The position numbers and the translations under genes were made by a program. The notes under the pieces were generated by a model that had not been told where the DNA came from, made no database searches, and was given only the letters and a program-made list of their open reading frames with translations. 64,000 nt of DNA from Shewanella electrodiphila (lineage in GTDB: Bacteria > Pseudomonadota > Gammaproteobacteria > Enterobacterales > Shewanellaceae): NCBI RefSeq assembly GCF_023283985.1, contig NZ_JAKIKU010000014.1:1-64000 (forward strand). The letters run 5' to 3'. Numbering within the stretch: position 1 is the first letter of the stretch; each line of letters opens with the position of its first letter. Positions 44,522 to 53,924 of this stretch are shown piece by piece.

Positions 44522-46636
44522 CTAGCGATTACGTGAGGTACGCAAGACTTCCGGTAATACACGAATGCGGCGCATTACATTGGCGAGGTGAACACGGTCG
44601 TCGACCGAGATACGCAGGTTAATTAAATAAACTCGTCCATCGCGTTCTTCAGTGCTCAAGTTATGAATATTTGAGCCTGCAGCTGCAATGATATTGGTAA
44701 TTTTAGCCAAAGCGCCTTGATGATTCACAATCTCAACACGAAGATTTGCTTGGTAAGTTTCGCCTTCGACGTTATCCCAATGCACTGGAATATACTTGTC
44801 AGGCTCACCTTGGTAACCACGGATATTGGCACAGTTTTCCATGTGGACCACTAAGCCTTTACCTGGGCTAACATGAGCAACAACCGCATCACCTGGAATA
44901 GGGCGACAACAGTTGGCAAAGGTCACTAACATGCCTTCAGCGCCACGGATTGGCATCAAGTGCTCTTCAGTGTCGTCATCTTTATCAGTAGTCGTCAGCT
45001 TTTGACCTAACAAACGCTGAGCAATCACAATACTCATGGCGTTGCCTAAACCGATATCAGCCAGCAATGAATTTAAATCGTCATGCTTGGTTTCTGAAAT
45101 CACTTTATCAAGCTGTTCAGGATCGATGCTATCAAGCTTGGTTTCACCCAAAGCGTGATTCAATAGGCGTTTACCTAGTGCTACAGCATCGTCACTGGTT
45201 AAGCTCTTTAATACTTGGCGTATTTTGCCGCGGGCTTTACCGGTCACCACAAAGTTTAGCCACGCCGCATTCGGGCGAGCGCCTTTAGCAGTAATAATCT
45301 CAACGGTTTGACCTGAGATTAAAGGCTGACTTAAGGGGTATGCTTGACGGTTAACGCGTGCACCAACACAGGTATTACCTACATCGGTGTGGACTTCGTA
45401 AGCAAAATCGACTGCAGTTGAGTTAACCGGTAATTCTAAAATACGGCCTTCTGGGGTGAAGACGTAAATTTCTTCTGGGAATAGTTCGGTCTTAACGTTT
45501 TCCACAAACTCAAACGAACTGCTGGCACTTTGTTGCAGCTCAAGCAAGCTTTGCATCCACTTATGGGCGCGAATTTGAGTGGTACTTTGTTGCGAACTAT
45601 TGGTGCCGCTCTTATACATCCAGTGAGCAGCAACCCCTTTATCCGCCATGAGATCCATTTCTTCAGTACGAATTTGTACTTCAACAGGAACCGCATGAGG
45701 GCCAAATAATGAGGTATGCAATGATTGGTAACCATTGGCTTTTGGTATGGCAATATAATCTTTAAAGCGGCCAGGATGTGGCTTATAAAGACCATGCATA
45801 GCACCTAACACGCGATAACAGGTGTCAATGGTATCGACCATGACTCTGAACGCATAGATGTCCATGACTTCTTGAAACTGCAGTTCTTTATTACTCATCT
45901 TACGATAGATGGAATAAAGGTTTTTCTCACGACCTTTGACGGTGCCTTTAATGCCGGCATCTTCAAGACGAGTCGTAATAGCACCTTCAATACTATTAAT
46001 CAGTTCTTTTCTATTACCACGGGCTGCTTTAACGACTTCTTTAAGCACACGATAACGCATTGGATAATAGGCTTGGAAACCTAAATCCTCTAACTCGCTT
46101 TTGATATTGTGAATACCAAGACGGTTGGCTATCGGAGCATAAATTTCTAAGGTTTCGCGGGCAATACGACGACGTTTGTCAGGACGTAATGCACCCAAAG
46201 TGCGCATGTTATGCGTTCTATCAGCAAGTTTGATTAGAATAACGCGGATATCCTGCGTCATTGCCATCATCATCTTGCGGAAGTTTTCAGCTTGGGCTTC
46301 TTTTTTATCGCGGAACTTAATTTTGTCGAGCTTTGACACGCCTTCGACAAGTTCAGCCACAGTAACGCCGAATAACTCAGTGAGTTCTTCTTTGGTAACT
46401 GGGGTGTCTTCGATGGTGTCATGGAGCAGGGCTGCCATTAATGTCTCGTGATCAAGACGCATGTCAGCCACGATGCGGGCAACCGCAACGGGATGGGTAA
46501 TATAAGGCTCGCCACTTGTGCGCATTTGCCCTTCATGGGCATCACGCGCAACAATATACGCCTGCTTGAGTAACTCTACTTGCGCGGGTTCTAAATAACC
46601 TGACGCAGACTCCTTTAGACCTTCAAACAGATACAA
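44522..46636 (-). CDS. spoT: Bifunctional (p)ppGpp synthetase/hydrolase SpoT
   Basis: A 704-residue RelA/SpoT homologue. The start is TTG at 46636 with AAGGAG about nine bases upstream. The HD hydrolase domain shows ALLHDTIEDTPVT and LADRTHNMRTLGALRPDK. The synthetase domain has REKNLYSIYRKMS and HPGRFKDYIAIPKANGYQSLH. TGS (IYVFTPEGRILELP) and C-terminal ACT (LRVEIVNHQGALAKITNIIA) domains follow. It makes and removes the stringent-response alarmone; both active sites look intact. It is 13 bp downstream of rpoZ in one unit with it. Confidence 0.98.
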   Translation of the reverse strand: MYLFEGLKESASGYLEPAQVELLKQAYIVARDAHEGQMRTSGEPYITHPVAVARIVADMRLDHETLMAALLHDTIEDTPVTKEELTELFGVTVAELVEGVSKLDKIKFRDKKEAQAENFRKMMMAMTQDIRVILIKLADRTHNMRTLGALRPDKRRRIARETLEIYAPIANRLGIHNIKSELEDLGFQAYYPMRYRVLKEVVKAARGNRKELINSIEGAITTRLEDAGIKGTVKGREKNLYSIYRKMSNKELQFQEVMDIYAFRVMVDTIDTCYRVLGAMHGLYKPHPGRFKDYIAIPKANGYQSLHTSLFGPHAVPVEVQIRTEEMDLMADKGVAAHWMYKSGTNSSQQSTTQIRAHKWMQSLLELQQSASSSFEFVENVKTELFPEEIYVFTPEGRILELPVNSTAVDFAYEVHTDVGNTCVGARVNRQAYPLSQPLISGQTVEIITAKGARPNAAWLNFVVTGKARGKIRQVLKSLTSDDAVALGKRLLNHALGETKLDSIDPEQLDKVISETKHDDLNSLLADIGLGNAMSIVIAQRLLGQKLTTTDKDDDTEEHLMPIRGAEGMLVTFANCCRPIPGDAVVAHVSPGKGLVVHMENCANIRGYQGEPDKYIPVHWDNVEGETYQANLRVEIVNHQGALAKITNIIAAAGSNIHNLSTEERDGRVYLINLRISVDDRVHLANVMRRIRVLPEVLRTSRNR

Positions 46637-46649
46637 GTGGCGCTACTCC

Positions 46650-46928
46650 TTAAAGCGTACGGCCTTCAGCAATTGCAGCTACTGCAGCAATTTCAGCGGC
46701 TTCACGTTCGCGAACAGTTTGACGCTCATCAGCGTCTAAAGTGTTAGAGGTGACTAAGCCTAATTCGATTTCGCGTAAAGCGATAACCGTTGGCTTATCA
46801 TTCATCTCTTCTACCATTGGGTCTTTACCTTGCACAGCGATTTGGCGTGCACGACGCGCTGCAACCAGGATCATATCAAAACGGTTGCCGATTTGTTCTA
46901 CGGCGTCTTCTACAGTTACGCGAGCCAT
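46650..46928 (-). CDS. rpoZ: RNA polymerase omega subunit
   Basis: A 92-residue protein. The ATG at 46928 gives MARVTVEDAVEQIGNRFDMI, the usual start; the frame to 46970 adds 14 unlikely residues. Further conserved parts are RRARQIAVQGKDPMV and KPTVIALREIELGLV. Omega binds beta-prime and helps RNA polymerase assembly; it is close to SpoT in function because it takes part in the ppGpp site. It sits between gmk and spoT as in other gammaproteobacteria. Confidence 0.98.
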   Translation of the reverse strand: MARVTVEDAVEQIGNRFDMILVAARRARQIAVQGKDPMVEEMNDKPTVIALREIELGLVTSNTLDADERQTVREREAAEIAAVAAIAEGRTL

Positions 46929-46988
46929 GTGGTGAAACTCCAGTGTTATATATGGGAAAAAATGACGCAAAATTGTACACTATGACAA

Positions 46989-47612
46989 TTAATCTGCCAA
47001 CAGATCGTTTATCATATCATTGTGAGTATGGATCTGACTAGCACAGGTTGATCTTTGACTGCGAATGATCGCGCAAAGATCGCCTAAAGCAACGTCAAAA
47101 TCATCATTAACAATAATATAATCTGCATCTTTATAGTGTGACATTTCTGATACGGCTTCAGCCATACGTCCATCGATGACTTCTTGACTGTCTTGACCGC
47201 GACCAGTTAGGCGACGTTCAAGCTCAGCTCTAGAAGGAGGTAAAATAAATACCCCAATCGCGTCAGGCATCAATTTTTTAGCTTGTTCGGCGCCTTGCCA
47301 ATCAATATCTAAAAACACATCAATACCGTTCGCTAATGTTTGTTCAATAACCGTGCGGGATGTGCCGTAGTAATTACCAAACACTTCCGCCCATTCAAAA
47401 AAAGCTTCATCAGCGATAAGTGCTTTAAATTCTTCAACCGAAACAAAGTGATAATGTTGACCATTAACTTCACCTGGACGCGGTTTACGGGTGGTGTGTG
47501 ACACAGACACTTGCATGTCGCTAGGTTTATCTTTTAGTAATGCAGAGATAAGTGAAGACTTACCGGCGCCACTTGGGGCAGACACAATAAATAGATTTCC
47601 ACGAGCGCTCAT
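46989..47612 (-). CDS. gmk: Guanylate kinase
   Basis: A 207-residue P-loop kinase. The ATG at 47612 (MSARGNLFIVSAPSGAGKSS) gives the normal length. The phosphate loop is APSGAGKSSL, then the GMP-binding SHTTRKPRPGEVNGQHYHFV, LDIDWQGAEQAKKLMP and the lid arginines in RAELERRLTGRGQD. It converts GMP (and dGMP) to GDP with ATP. It heads the gmk-rpoZ-spoT-ridA group on the minus strand; rpoZ follows 60 bp later. Confidence 0.98.
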   Translation of the reverse strand: MSARGNLFIVSAPSGAGKSSLISALLKDKPSDMQVSVSHTTRKPRPGEVNGQHYHFVSVEEFKALIADEAFFEWAEVFGNYYGTSRTVIEQTLANGIDVFLDIDWQGAEQAKKLMPDAIGVFILPPSRAELERRLTGRGQDSQEVIDGRMAEAVSEMSHYKDADYIIVNDDFDVALGDLCAIIRSQRSTCASQIHTHNDMINDLLAD

Positions 47613-47953
47613 AGTGCAATTTCCAACCAGATTATTTATCAGGGCGAGTATTATACTCAAAGCGATAAAATTTGCGAGATACGTGAAGGATAAAAGTGCA
47701 CAAATCTGAGCTTTGAAAAAACAGATTTAATGCAGCGCCATTGTTTGCTAAGGCCTTTGTGGCATGCGCTTAACCCCCAGATAGACTGAAATTAACCTTA
47801 ATTAAAAAGCAGACTGATTAAGCTTTCGAGCCGATTTAAGTTCAAATTGACATTTTTAGAATTTTTTAAGCCATTTTTTGGTGGTTTCACTGACTTTGGC
47901 GGTGAAATTGTTTAGTCTGCCAACAGATCATTTTTTAGATATTAGGATTTCTT
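47613..47953. other. Divergent intergenic region upstream of gmk
   Basis: This 341-bp gap holds no coding ORF and no clear hairpin with a T-tract. It should contain promoters for gmk (minus) and for the membrane-protein gene at 47954 (plus), but I do not see a convincing -10/-35 pair. Confidence 0.5.
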
Positions 47954-49192
47954 GTGTCATTCGCATCCTTATTTTGTCGTCAAGGTCGAGACAACGGCCT
48001 AAGAGCTATCGCTATTCAAATAAGTTGTTTAGTGTTGGTATTACTCATCTCGCTATTATTTGCCAATACCGTTGTGACCTTAATCGCAGCTGTCATTGCG
48101 ATACCTGTTTGTGCCCTAAGCTGTTTACGCCGTTTACGAGACGCCGCTAAACCTAGCTCTCTTGTCGCTGTGCCTGTGACCTTATTATTACTCTTTAGTT
48201 TATCGTTAAGCCTTAGTTTTCCCGCAGTTGTATCCAGTGTGCTGTTTATACTTGGCGTAGCGGTGGCTGCTGGGTTTGGTTGGTTTGCTGATTCTAAAAC
48301 GAATCAACGTAAAACAGTCTATGTGCAAGGCTATAACGGCCCGCATAACAAAGATGATGCAGGCCATGGGCACACACGCCGAAGAAGAGAGCCAACCATT
48401 GGTGAGCAAAACCAAAGTAGCTTTAATACTGAGGACATTGACAGTGGAAATGACGCCAGCTTTTACGATGAAGAGCATGGATATGAGCCAGGTTACCAAC
48501 AAGAAACCGTATATAAAGAAACGCCAACGGCAGCAAACCATAGTGAGATACCTGAAGATAGTGAATCCCAATACGGCGCAGATGACAAACCAAGTTATCG
48601 GGTTGATCGCGGTGCACTAGAGTCTGGTTCATTGTCTGAATTACTTAAATCTTGGCTGATTTGGGCACAGGGCAATCAAAAAATGTTGATAATGGTCGCT
48701 AAAGGCTTAGGCGTTGTCCTAGCAATAAGCATTATTATCTATTTGATCAGTTTGCTATTTACCGGCGAAGAAGTAGAGCAAGGACCATTAGAAACAGCCC
48801 CGATTGAAGAGCCTGTTGCCATTAACGACACCACAAGGGTTAAATTACCCGATGGTTTTTGGTTAATTCTTGAAGATGAAGTATTAGTACTTCGCTGGTT
48901 AGGCGACGAAGGCGACGCACAATCTATTTGGCGACTTGATACCGCAGAAGGTGATAAGCGCTGTGCTGAAATGACCTTTAATGATGGCAGCAAGTTTAGG
49001 CCAATGCAGGTCGATTTAATGGCTGACAGTGGCACAGAAGCCAGATTCTCACCATTAGATAATAGCCGCATTATTAATAATGTCGCCATGCGTGGCAGCT
49101 TTAAATTATGTGGCTATAACTTTAGCTTGAAAGGCAGCCAAGCCACGCTATCAAGTCAACCTGCCTTTGAGAAATACATTAAAGGTTTATGA
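47954..49192 (+). CDS. Multi-pass membrane protein of unknown function
   Basis: A 412-residue protein starting with GTG at 47954 (AGGA six to seven bases upstream). Four hydrophobic helices at about residues 20-115 (IQISCLVLVLLISLLFAN; VVTLIAAVIAIPVCAL; VAVPVTLLLLFSLSLSLSF; VVSSVLFILGVAVAAGFGWF) precede a long acidic, disordered-looking stretch (about 125-225). A fifth helix follows (MLIMVAKGLGVVLAISIIIYL, about 240-260), then a C-terminal domain of about 145 residues with strand-like segments (GFWLILEDEVLVLRW). I recognise no family. It is divergent from gmk and 115 bp from the kinase gene. Confidence 0.72.
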   Translation: MSFASLFCRQGRDNGLRAIAIQISCLVLVLLISLLFANTVVTLIAAVIAIPVCALSCLRRLRDAAKPSSLVAVPVTLLLLFSLSLSLSFPAVVSSVLFILGVAVAAGFGWFADSKTNQRKTVYVQGYNGPHNKDDAGHGHTRRRREPTIGEQNQSSFNTEDIDSGNDASFYDEEHGYEPGYQQETVYKETPTAANHSEIPEDSESQYGADDKPSYRVDRGALESGSLSELLKSWLIWAQGNQKMLIMVAKGLGVVLAISIIIYLISLLFTGEEVEQGPLETAPIEEPVAINDTTRVKLPDGFWLILEDEVLVLRWLGDEGDAQSIWRLDTAEGDKRCAEMTFNDGSKFRPMQVDLMADSGTEARFSPLDNSRIINNVAMRGSFKLCGYNFSLKGSQATLSSQPAFEKYIKGL

Positions 49193-49307
49193 TAGAAAGC
49201 ATCGCGAATTACACTAAACGGTGTTAATTCGCGAGTAAATGTCTTTGTAAGTAAGTGTTGTGGTTTATATCAATCGTATTAAACTGTCTCGCTCGCAATG
49301 AAAAGAT

Positions 49308-50387
49308 ATGGAGAGTTGGGTGGTTGAGTTTATTAGGCAAACGATTTTGCCTTTGTATGGAATTAATGATGAACATGCGAGTATTTCGCCGTTAGGCAAT
49401 GGCCATATTAACCAAACTTACTTAGTAAGATGGGCAACAGGCCAGATAGTGCTACAAAAAATTAATACTACAGTGTTTACTGAGCCTGAAGTGTTAATCG
49501 AAAATGCCGCTAAAGTCAGCCATCACCTCATTCAAAAAGCCAACAATGGTGAGTATCAGCTCGATGTGATTTCTCCGGTAGTGCTAAAAGACGGTCGCTT
49601 ATCTGCCGATTTAGGCGATAAAGGATTTTGGCGCGCCATCAGCTATTTAGCTAACAGCCACACTATTGAAGTCGTAACTAATCAAGCAGAAGCCAAAATG
49701 GCCGCTAGTGCCTTTGGGCATTTCGCCCATGCATTAAGTGATTTAGATGCTAATAGCTTAAATGATGTTATTCCTAACTTTTTAAATCTCCCGCAGCGTA
49801 TTACTCAGCTTAAACAAGCAATAGCAGATGATAAGTCAGCCCGATTGGTTGATTGCAGTGAGTGGGCAGAGCTTGTCTTGTCGCAGCAAAGCTTGTTTGA
49901 TGAGCTTAAGCACGTGGAAAGTCAGCTGCCACTTCGTATTTGCCATAACGACACCAAAATCAACAATATGCTGTTTGATAAGCGTGATATGTCGAGCATG
50001 GCAGTCATCGATATCGACACCTGCATGAAAGGCTACTTAATGTATGACTTTGGTGACATGGTGCGCGCGTTTTGCTCTCCTGAAGAAGAGGACTCAACAG
50101 CGCTTGATAAAGTCATTGCACGACCAGAAATTATCAAAGCAGCTTGTGAAGCCTATACCGAGCAATTGGCAGATATTCTCACCCCGCTTGAAAAGCGCAG
50201 CCTTTGGTTAGGCATTAAAGTGATGGCACTCATGTTGGGTTCTCGCTTTTTAGCCGACCATTTAAATGGTGACGTGTACTTTGGTATTCATCGCGAAGGT
50301 CATAACCTAGATCGCGCAGCTAACCAGCTTACTGTATTCAAAAGTTTAGTCGCACAAGAGTCGTCACTTAAGGCATTTTTTGAATAA
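49308..50387 (+). CDS. Aminoglycoside-phosphotransferase-fold small-molecule kinase
   Basis: A 359-residue kinase of the APH/choline-kinase fold. The catalytic loop is LRICHNDTKINNMLFD (about residues 210-225) and the metal-binding motif is AVIDIDTCMKG (DxD type). The N-lobe has GNGHINQTYLVRW. The ICHNDTK and Glu/Ala-rich helices near the start (FTEPEVLIENAAKV) resemble N-acetylhexosamine 1-kinase (NahK-like) proteins more than antibiotic resistance enzymes. The substrate is probably a sugar or amino sugar; it is not proven. The following gene is a nucleotidase, 115 bp away. Confidence 0.85.
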   Translation: MESWVVEFIRQTILPLYGINDEHASISPLGNGHINQTYLVRWATGQIVLQKINTTVFTEPEVLIENAAKVSHHLIQKANNGEYQLDVISPVVLKDGRLSADLGDKGFWRAISYLANSHTIEVVTNQAEAKMAASAFGHFAHALSDLDANSLNDVIPNFLNLPQRITQLKQAIADDKSARLVDCSEWAELVLSQQSLFDELKHVESQLPLRICHNDTKINNMLFDKRDMSSMAVIDIDTCMKGYLMYDFGDMVRAFCSPEEEDSTALDKVIARPEIIKAACEAYTEQLADILTPLEKRSLWLGIKVMALMLGSRFLADHLNGDVYFGIHREGHNLDRAANQLTVFKSLVAQESSLKAFFE

Positions 50388-50502
50388 GACTTTTTGAATA
50401 AGCGCCTGATCTAATAAAGGTCTTGTTGGTCAAAAAATCTTGATTAAATTGGCGATTTCGATTATTTAAATCTTCCTTATTTAAAAACATAAAGAGTAAG
50501 CA

Positions 50503-51183
50503 ATGAAGTACCAATGGATATTGTTTGACGCAGACGAAACCTTGTTTGATTTCGATATTTTTGCTGGCTTAAAACTCATGTTTTCCCGTTTTGATATCGA
50601 CTTTGATAACAATGATTTTGCTTTTTATCAGTCGGTAAACAAACAGCTCTGGGTCGATTATCAACAAGGCTTGATTGATGCAGCGCAATTACAACATACG
50701 CGTTTTTTACATTGGTCTGAAAAACTTGGGGTTACCACTAAGCGCTTGAACAGTGACTTTTTAGCAGCCATGGCAGACATTTGTCAGCCCTTACCAGGTG
50801 CAAAAAAACTGGTATCAAGTTTAGAAGGTAAAGCGACTCTGGGCATTATCACTAACGGTTTGACTGAACTGCAAAATGTACGCCTAGAGCGCACAGGCTT
50901 TAAGTCTTCATTTGAACATGTGGTGATTTCAGAGCAATTTGGCAAAGCGAAGCCCGATGTGAGCATTTTCGAGCATACCTTTGAGCTCATGGGTAACCCA
51001 GATAAAAATACCGTTCTAATGGTGGGTGATAACTTACATTCCGATATTTTAGGTGGCGTGAATGCTGGTATAGATACTTGCTGGCTTAATCATCACGGTA
51101 AAGAGACCGTTGATGGGATTACTCCTACTTTTGAAGTGAAAGATTTGCATCAACTGCATGATGAGCTGCATGCATTGAAGTAG
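50503..51183 (+). CDS. yjjG: Pyrimidine 5'-nucleotidase (YjjG-like HAD)
   Basis: A 226-residue HAD hydrolase. The nucleophile motif is FDADETLFDFD (Asp9, Asp11), the second motif is IITNGLTELQ, the lysine is in FGKAKPDVSIF, and the acidic motif is MVGDNLHSDILGG. A cap of about 65 residues lies between motifs 1 and 2. This matches E. coli YjjG, which removes phosphate from noncanonical pyrimidine nucleotides such as dUMP and dTMP. The hairpin at 51204 ends the transcript. Confidence 0.92.
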   Translation: MKYQWILFDADETLFDFDIFAGLKLMFSRFDIDFDNNDFAFYQSVNKQLWVDYQQGLIDAAQLQHTRFLHWSEKLGVTTKRLNSDFLAAMADICQPLPGAKKLVSSLEGKATLGIITNGLTELQNVRLERTGFKSSFEHVVISEQFGKAKPDVSIFEHTFELMGNPDKNTVLMVGDNLHSDILGGVNAGIDTCWLNHHGKETVDGITPTFEVKDLHQLHDELHALK

Positions 51184-51203
51184 GCTGCTCGTCTGTTTAG
51201 CAT

Positions 51204-51237
51204 AAAAAGAAGCCACTCGATTGAGTGGCTTCTTTTT
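51204..51237. terminator. Bidirectional terminator between yjjG and the MscS gene
   Basis: GAAGCCACTC (51209-51218) pairs with GAGTGGCTTC (51223-51232) around GATT, with AAAAA on the left and TTTTTT on the right. It lies between convergent genes and serves both. Confidence 0.92.
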
Positions 51238-51258
51238 TGGAAAAATCGTTAGCTCGAA

Positions 51259-52119
51259 TTAGCTCAAAGTAATAGCGTCAGCCGCTTTAGGAAATGCTTC
51301 ATGATAAGCAATCATAAAGTCTTCTCTAATGTGTTGTTCTAAATGGGTTGCACGCTCAGTTGGGCAAAAAATCATAATATGCACCATTTGTTCACCCGCA
51401 GGTCCACTATGGATATGAATGTGTGGCTCAGGTCCTGGTAAGTCAACGCCAGCATGTCTTTCGATAATATTGTTATAGCGAGTTGCCACTTCTAAAAAGT
51501 CCTCGCAATGCGCTTCAATCTTGCTGGTTAACGCTGGAAATAAAGGGTACAGATTTACAAACTCAACCACAGTAATCGTAAAGCTATGGTAAACATAACG
51601 CTTCATGAAATTGAGGTTTTTCACCGCATAGCTAAAAAACATACTGTTAGGGAAAGTGACTGTTTTACCCGTGTAGTGATACTGGCCATGGTGCAAATCG
51701 ATTTCTTGGATCACCGTTGCCATTAAGTTGTGCTCAATGACCTCACCACAAAGTTTGCCCACTTCAATCCAATCACCAATCACAAATGAGCGCGAACTCG
51801 CCCGCTGAATAGAGCCAGTAAAACATAAGATAATTTCTTTAGATGCCACCACAAAGGCAATCGCAATTGCAGTCACTGACAGGGCAAATTTATTGATTTC
51901 GGTTTGCCACAATAAAAACAGGATCATGACAATTAAGATAAAAGTGCCATTTTTCGTTCGTGACATCCATTTACGTTGGCCTTCACTGACAAACGCAATA
52001 TCACCGCGAATTTTAGACACCACAAAGCGTTTAAGCATCGACAGTAATAGGATGATTAATACGGTTACAAACAACTTATAGGTTGCTAAAAAGTCGATGA
52101 CGATATTCAGTTCTTCCAC
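51259..52119 (-). CDS. Small MscS-family mechanosensitive channel
   Basis: A 286-residue inner-membrane protein: three hydrophobic helices at about residues 13-35, 50-70 and 75-98. Then the pore-adjacent motif CFTGSIQRASSRSFVIGDWIEVGKLCGEV and the beta domain with VIQEIDLHHGQYHYTGKTV, typical of MscS. It opens under membrane tension during osmotic downshift. A His-rich stretch (EPHIHIHSG) near the C-terminus is uncommon. It converges on the yjjG terminator. Confidence 0.87.
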   Translation of the reverse strand: MEELNIVIDFLATYKLFVTVLIILLLSMLKRFVVSKIRGDIAFVSEGQRKWMSRTKNGTFILIVMILFLLWQTEINKFALSVTAIAIAFVVASKEIILCFTGSIQRASSRSFVIGDWIEVGKLCGEVIEHNLMATVIQEIDLHHGQYHYTGKTVTFPNSMFFSYAVKNLNFMKRYVYHSFTITVVEFVNLYPLFPALTSKIEAHCEDFLEVATRYNNIIERHAGVDLPGPEPHIHIHSGPAGEQMVHIMIFCPTERATHLEQHIREDFMIAYHEAFPKAADAITLS

Positions 52120-52326
52120 TACACCCTCTTAAAAAACGGCAACTTAACGACAAAATCAGTTAGATAACTCACTTTATCATAGCTATTGATTAAGTCAGCT
52201 TTGACCAGTGTTTTTTATTTTAAAAGAGTCAATTGGGGTTTGATGGGGAATGTTCTTAAAGCTTAAAAGTTGAAACTACGCAGACTGAAAAGGTGCGCGG
52301 CTTCAACTTAATTGTATGGAGGCTAT

Positions 52327-52959
52327 TTACTCTTTCAAGAAAATATAGCCCGCTTTTTCAGCGCCCCACACTTGTTTATCGTTACTGTCATAACCGCGAT
52401 CCCAGCTGACAATACTGTCTTTAGTAACCGTAACTTCAGAAGTGGCATAACTTGCGCCGCGTAGCTTGCTTAAACAGCTTTTCTCATCAGTAGAACCTGC
52501 AAAAGATTGTGACTTATCAGACCAAGTTAACAACACAGTGCAGCCTGACTTTTCAGTTAAGTCTTTAGGCGTTAGCTCGCTCAGAGGTGCATCATCTTTA
52601 TAAACGCCAGCGAAGCTTTTATCGTTTTCAAAGGTATACACTTTACTCGCAAACTCAGTTGCTGATAGTGCAGTGACCTCATAAACACGCTGTCTGTATG
52701 GTTTATCTAAATGTGTTGCAGCAGCTTGTTCAACATACAGCCAAGTGGATTTATCCTCAGGCCAAATTTGCACCATATTGAGGTGGATATTAAAAAAGTC
52801 TTTATCACTAATAGATTGCTGCTCGCTATCAAAGTGGCCTTGCATCCACTCAAGTAATAAAGCTTGCTTGTCTTGTTCAGTTGCTTGAGACGTGATTGGC
52901 ATTAAAGCCAGTGCTGAAAAAGCACTGAAAACCGCAATGCGGCTAAGAGATGTGTTCAC
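52327..52959 (-). CDS. CpeT/CpcT-like exported protein
   Basis: A 210-residue protein with a signal peptide (VFSAFSALALMPITSQATEQ). The mature part follows the CpeT/CpcT family pattern: LLLEWMQGHFDSEQQ, the aromatic strand WLYVEQAAATHLDKPYRQRVY, VYTFEN, then SGCTVLLTWSDKSQSFAGST and AGYIFLKE at the end. In cyanobacteria the family attaches bilins to phycobiliproteins; here there is no phycobiliprotein, so it must bind something else. It is the last chromosomal gene before the island. The cysteine in CTVLL fits the family. Confidence 0.82.
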   Translation of the reverse strand: MNTSLSRIAVFSAFSALALMPITSQATEQDKQALLLEWMQGHFDSEQQSISDKDFFNIHLNMVQIWPEDKSTWLYVEQAAATHLDKPYRQRVYEVTALSATEFASKVYTFENDKSFAGVYKDDAPLSELTPKDLTEKSGCTVLLTWSDKSQSFAGSTDEKSCLSKLRGASYATSEVTVTKDSIVSWDRGYDSNDKQVWGAEKAGYIFLKE

Positions 52960-53125
52960 AGGAAATCCTTTCCGATTAATGTGGTATTTAGTTTCTGTTG
53001 ATCAGAATATTTATTATCAGGGTTAAATTAACTGATCCGTTGGTGACTGTAAAATGGCGAGTGAGTCGTCGTATTTGATTAGTTTTGGATAATAAGTCAA
53101 TTAACTCATAGCTAGCTGAGCTGTT

Positions 53126-53359
53126 TCATTCCATAAATATGCTGGCATAGGATGTTTTAACTTCTATGTGATATTCACGGATGACTAACCTGCCGTCTTG
53201 AATATCATCAAACTTAATAGAAAGTAGGTCAGAGATACGTAAAGCCAGGTTAAGGCCGATATTCCACACATCAGCGAGTTGTTGGCTAAACTGTTTCTCA
53301 AGTAAGAAGCTAATAAGTTTAACTGTATCATGATCTTTAACTGCTTGAACTTCAGGCAT
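53126..53359 (-). pseudogene. Truncated tyrosine recombinase (integrase) fragment
   Basis: The ATG at 53359 has AAGGAA upstream and starts MPEVQAVKDHDTVKLISFLLEKQ... ALRISDLLSIKFDDI, the N-terminal core-binding and first catalytic part of a tyrosine recombinase. The expected arginine is in ALRISDLL. The frame then ends at YHIEVKTSYASIFME after about 77 residues, while such integrases run to 180 or more, so the C-terminal active site with the His-x-x-Arg and Tyr is missing. A longer frame to 53575 overlaps the DUF2787 gene and is not real. It is a remnant of an older element. Confidence 0.7.
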
Positions 53360-53480
53360 GGGCAAGTTCCTTTTTTCTGCTATATCGATGTTTTGGGCAC
53401 TTTGGTTTCGCAAAGGCCCATGGGGTAAGGGTTTGCTTGTTCCCGTTTTACCAATATGGGAACTTGGGTTTGAAATGGCG

Positions 53481-53894
53481 TTAACCCAGTGCAATTTGCA
53501 CCTGATAAACATCCATATGGTGATAGCTTGTGAAGTTGTCACTAAACAGTTCAATAAGCTCTGCGCCTTCATCATGTTTTATCCATCCACCAATAGAGCT
53601 ATAGACTTGTTTGCTGTTGAAGCAAATGTCGATGTCTTTAATGAGGTCAGGAAAGTCATGCCCATGAAAAGCAAAATCAGTAACGTAAACTAATCGCCAT
53701 TGATTAAGTTGTTTCTCAAGCCTTACTTCAACAGGATGAAACCCACCTTGTTCAGGCGAGTAGTCGGGATCTCTAAAATACAAGGTGATGGCATTTGCCT
53801 CCTTTGGATTAGTGTTAATCAACTCTTGTGCTAGTAACTGATAAAAAGGGGCTGGCATTACAGGCCTTTGATTAGTATCAATTGAAATTGTCAT
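53481..53894 (-). CDS. DUF2787-type island protein
   Basis: A 137-residue cytoplasmic protein with GGAC upstream. It has TLYFRDPDYSPEQGGFHPVE, a hallmark of the DUF2787 family common on Vibrio and Shewanella mobile islands, then a beta-rich stretch (QWRLVYVTDFAFHG) and an acidic helix. The function is unknown. It lies between the RadC gene and the integrase fragment on the same strand, with a strong hairpin in between. Confidence 0.78.
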   Translation of the reverse strand: MTISIDTNQRPVMPAPFYQLLAQELINTNPKEANAITLYFRDPDYSPEQGGFHPVEVRLEKQLNQWRLVYVTDFAFHGHDFPDLIKDIDICFNSKQVYSSIGGWIKHDEGAELIELFSDNFTSYHHMDVYQVQIALG

Positions 53895-53924
53895 ATAAAC
53901 GTCCTTAATGAATAAACACGCAAC

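Noticed and set aside
47925..47938. 14-base match TCTGCCAACAGATC between the gmk 3' end (46992 region) and the gmk upstream region
   Set aside because: A single 14-mer shared within 64 kb is expected by chance.
52327..52959. Phycobilin lyase function for the CpeT-like protein
   Set aside because: No phycobiliprotein or bilin genes are present and the protein is exported; only family resemblance remains.
53360..53575. N-terminal extension of the integrase fragment to 53575
   Set aside because: It overlaps the DUF2787 gene in another frame, has no coding character, and a good start with a ribosome binding site exists at 53359.
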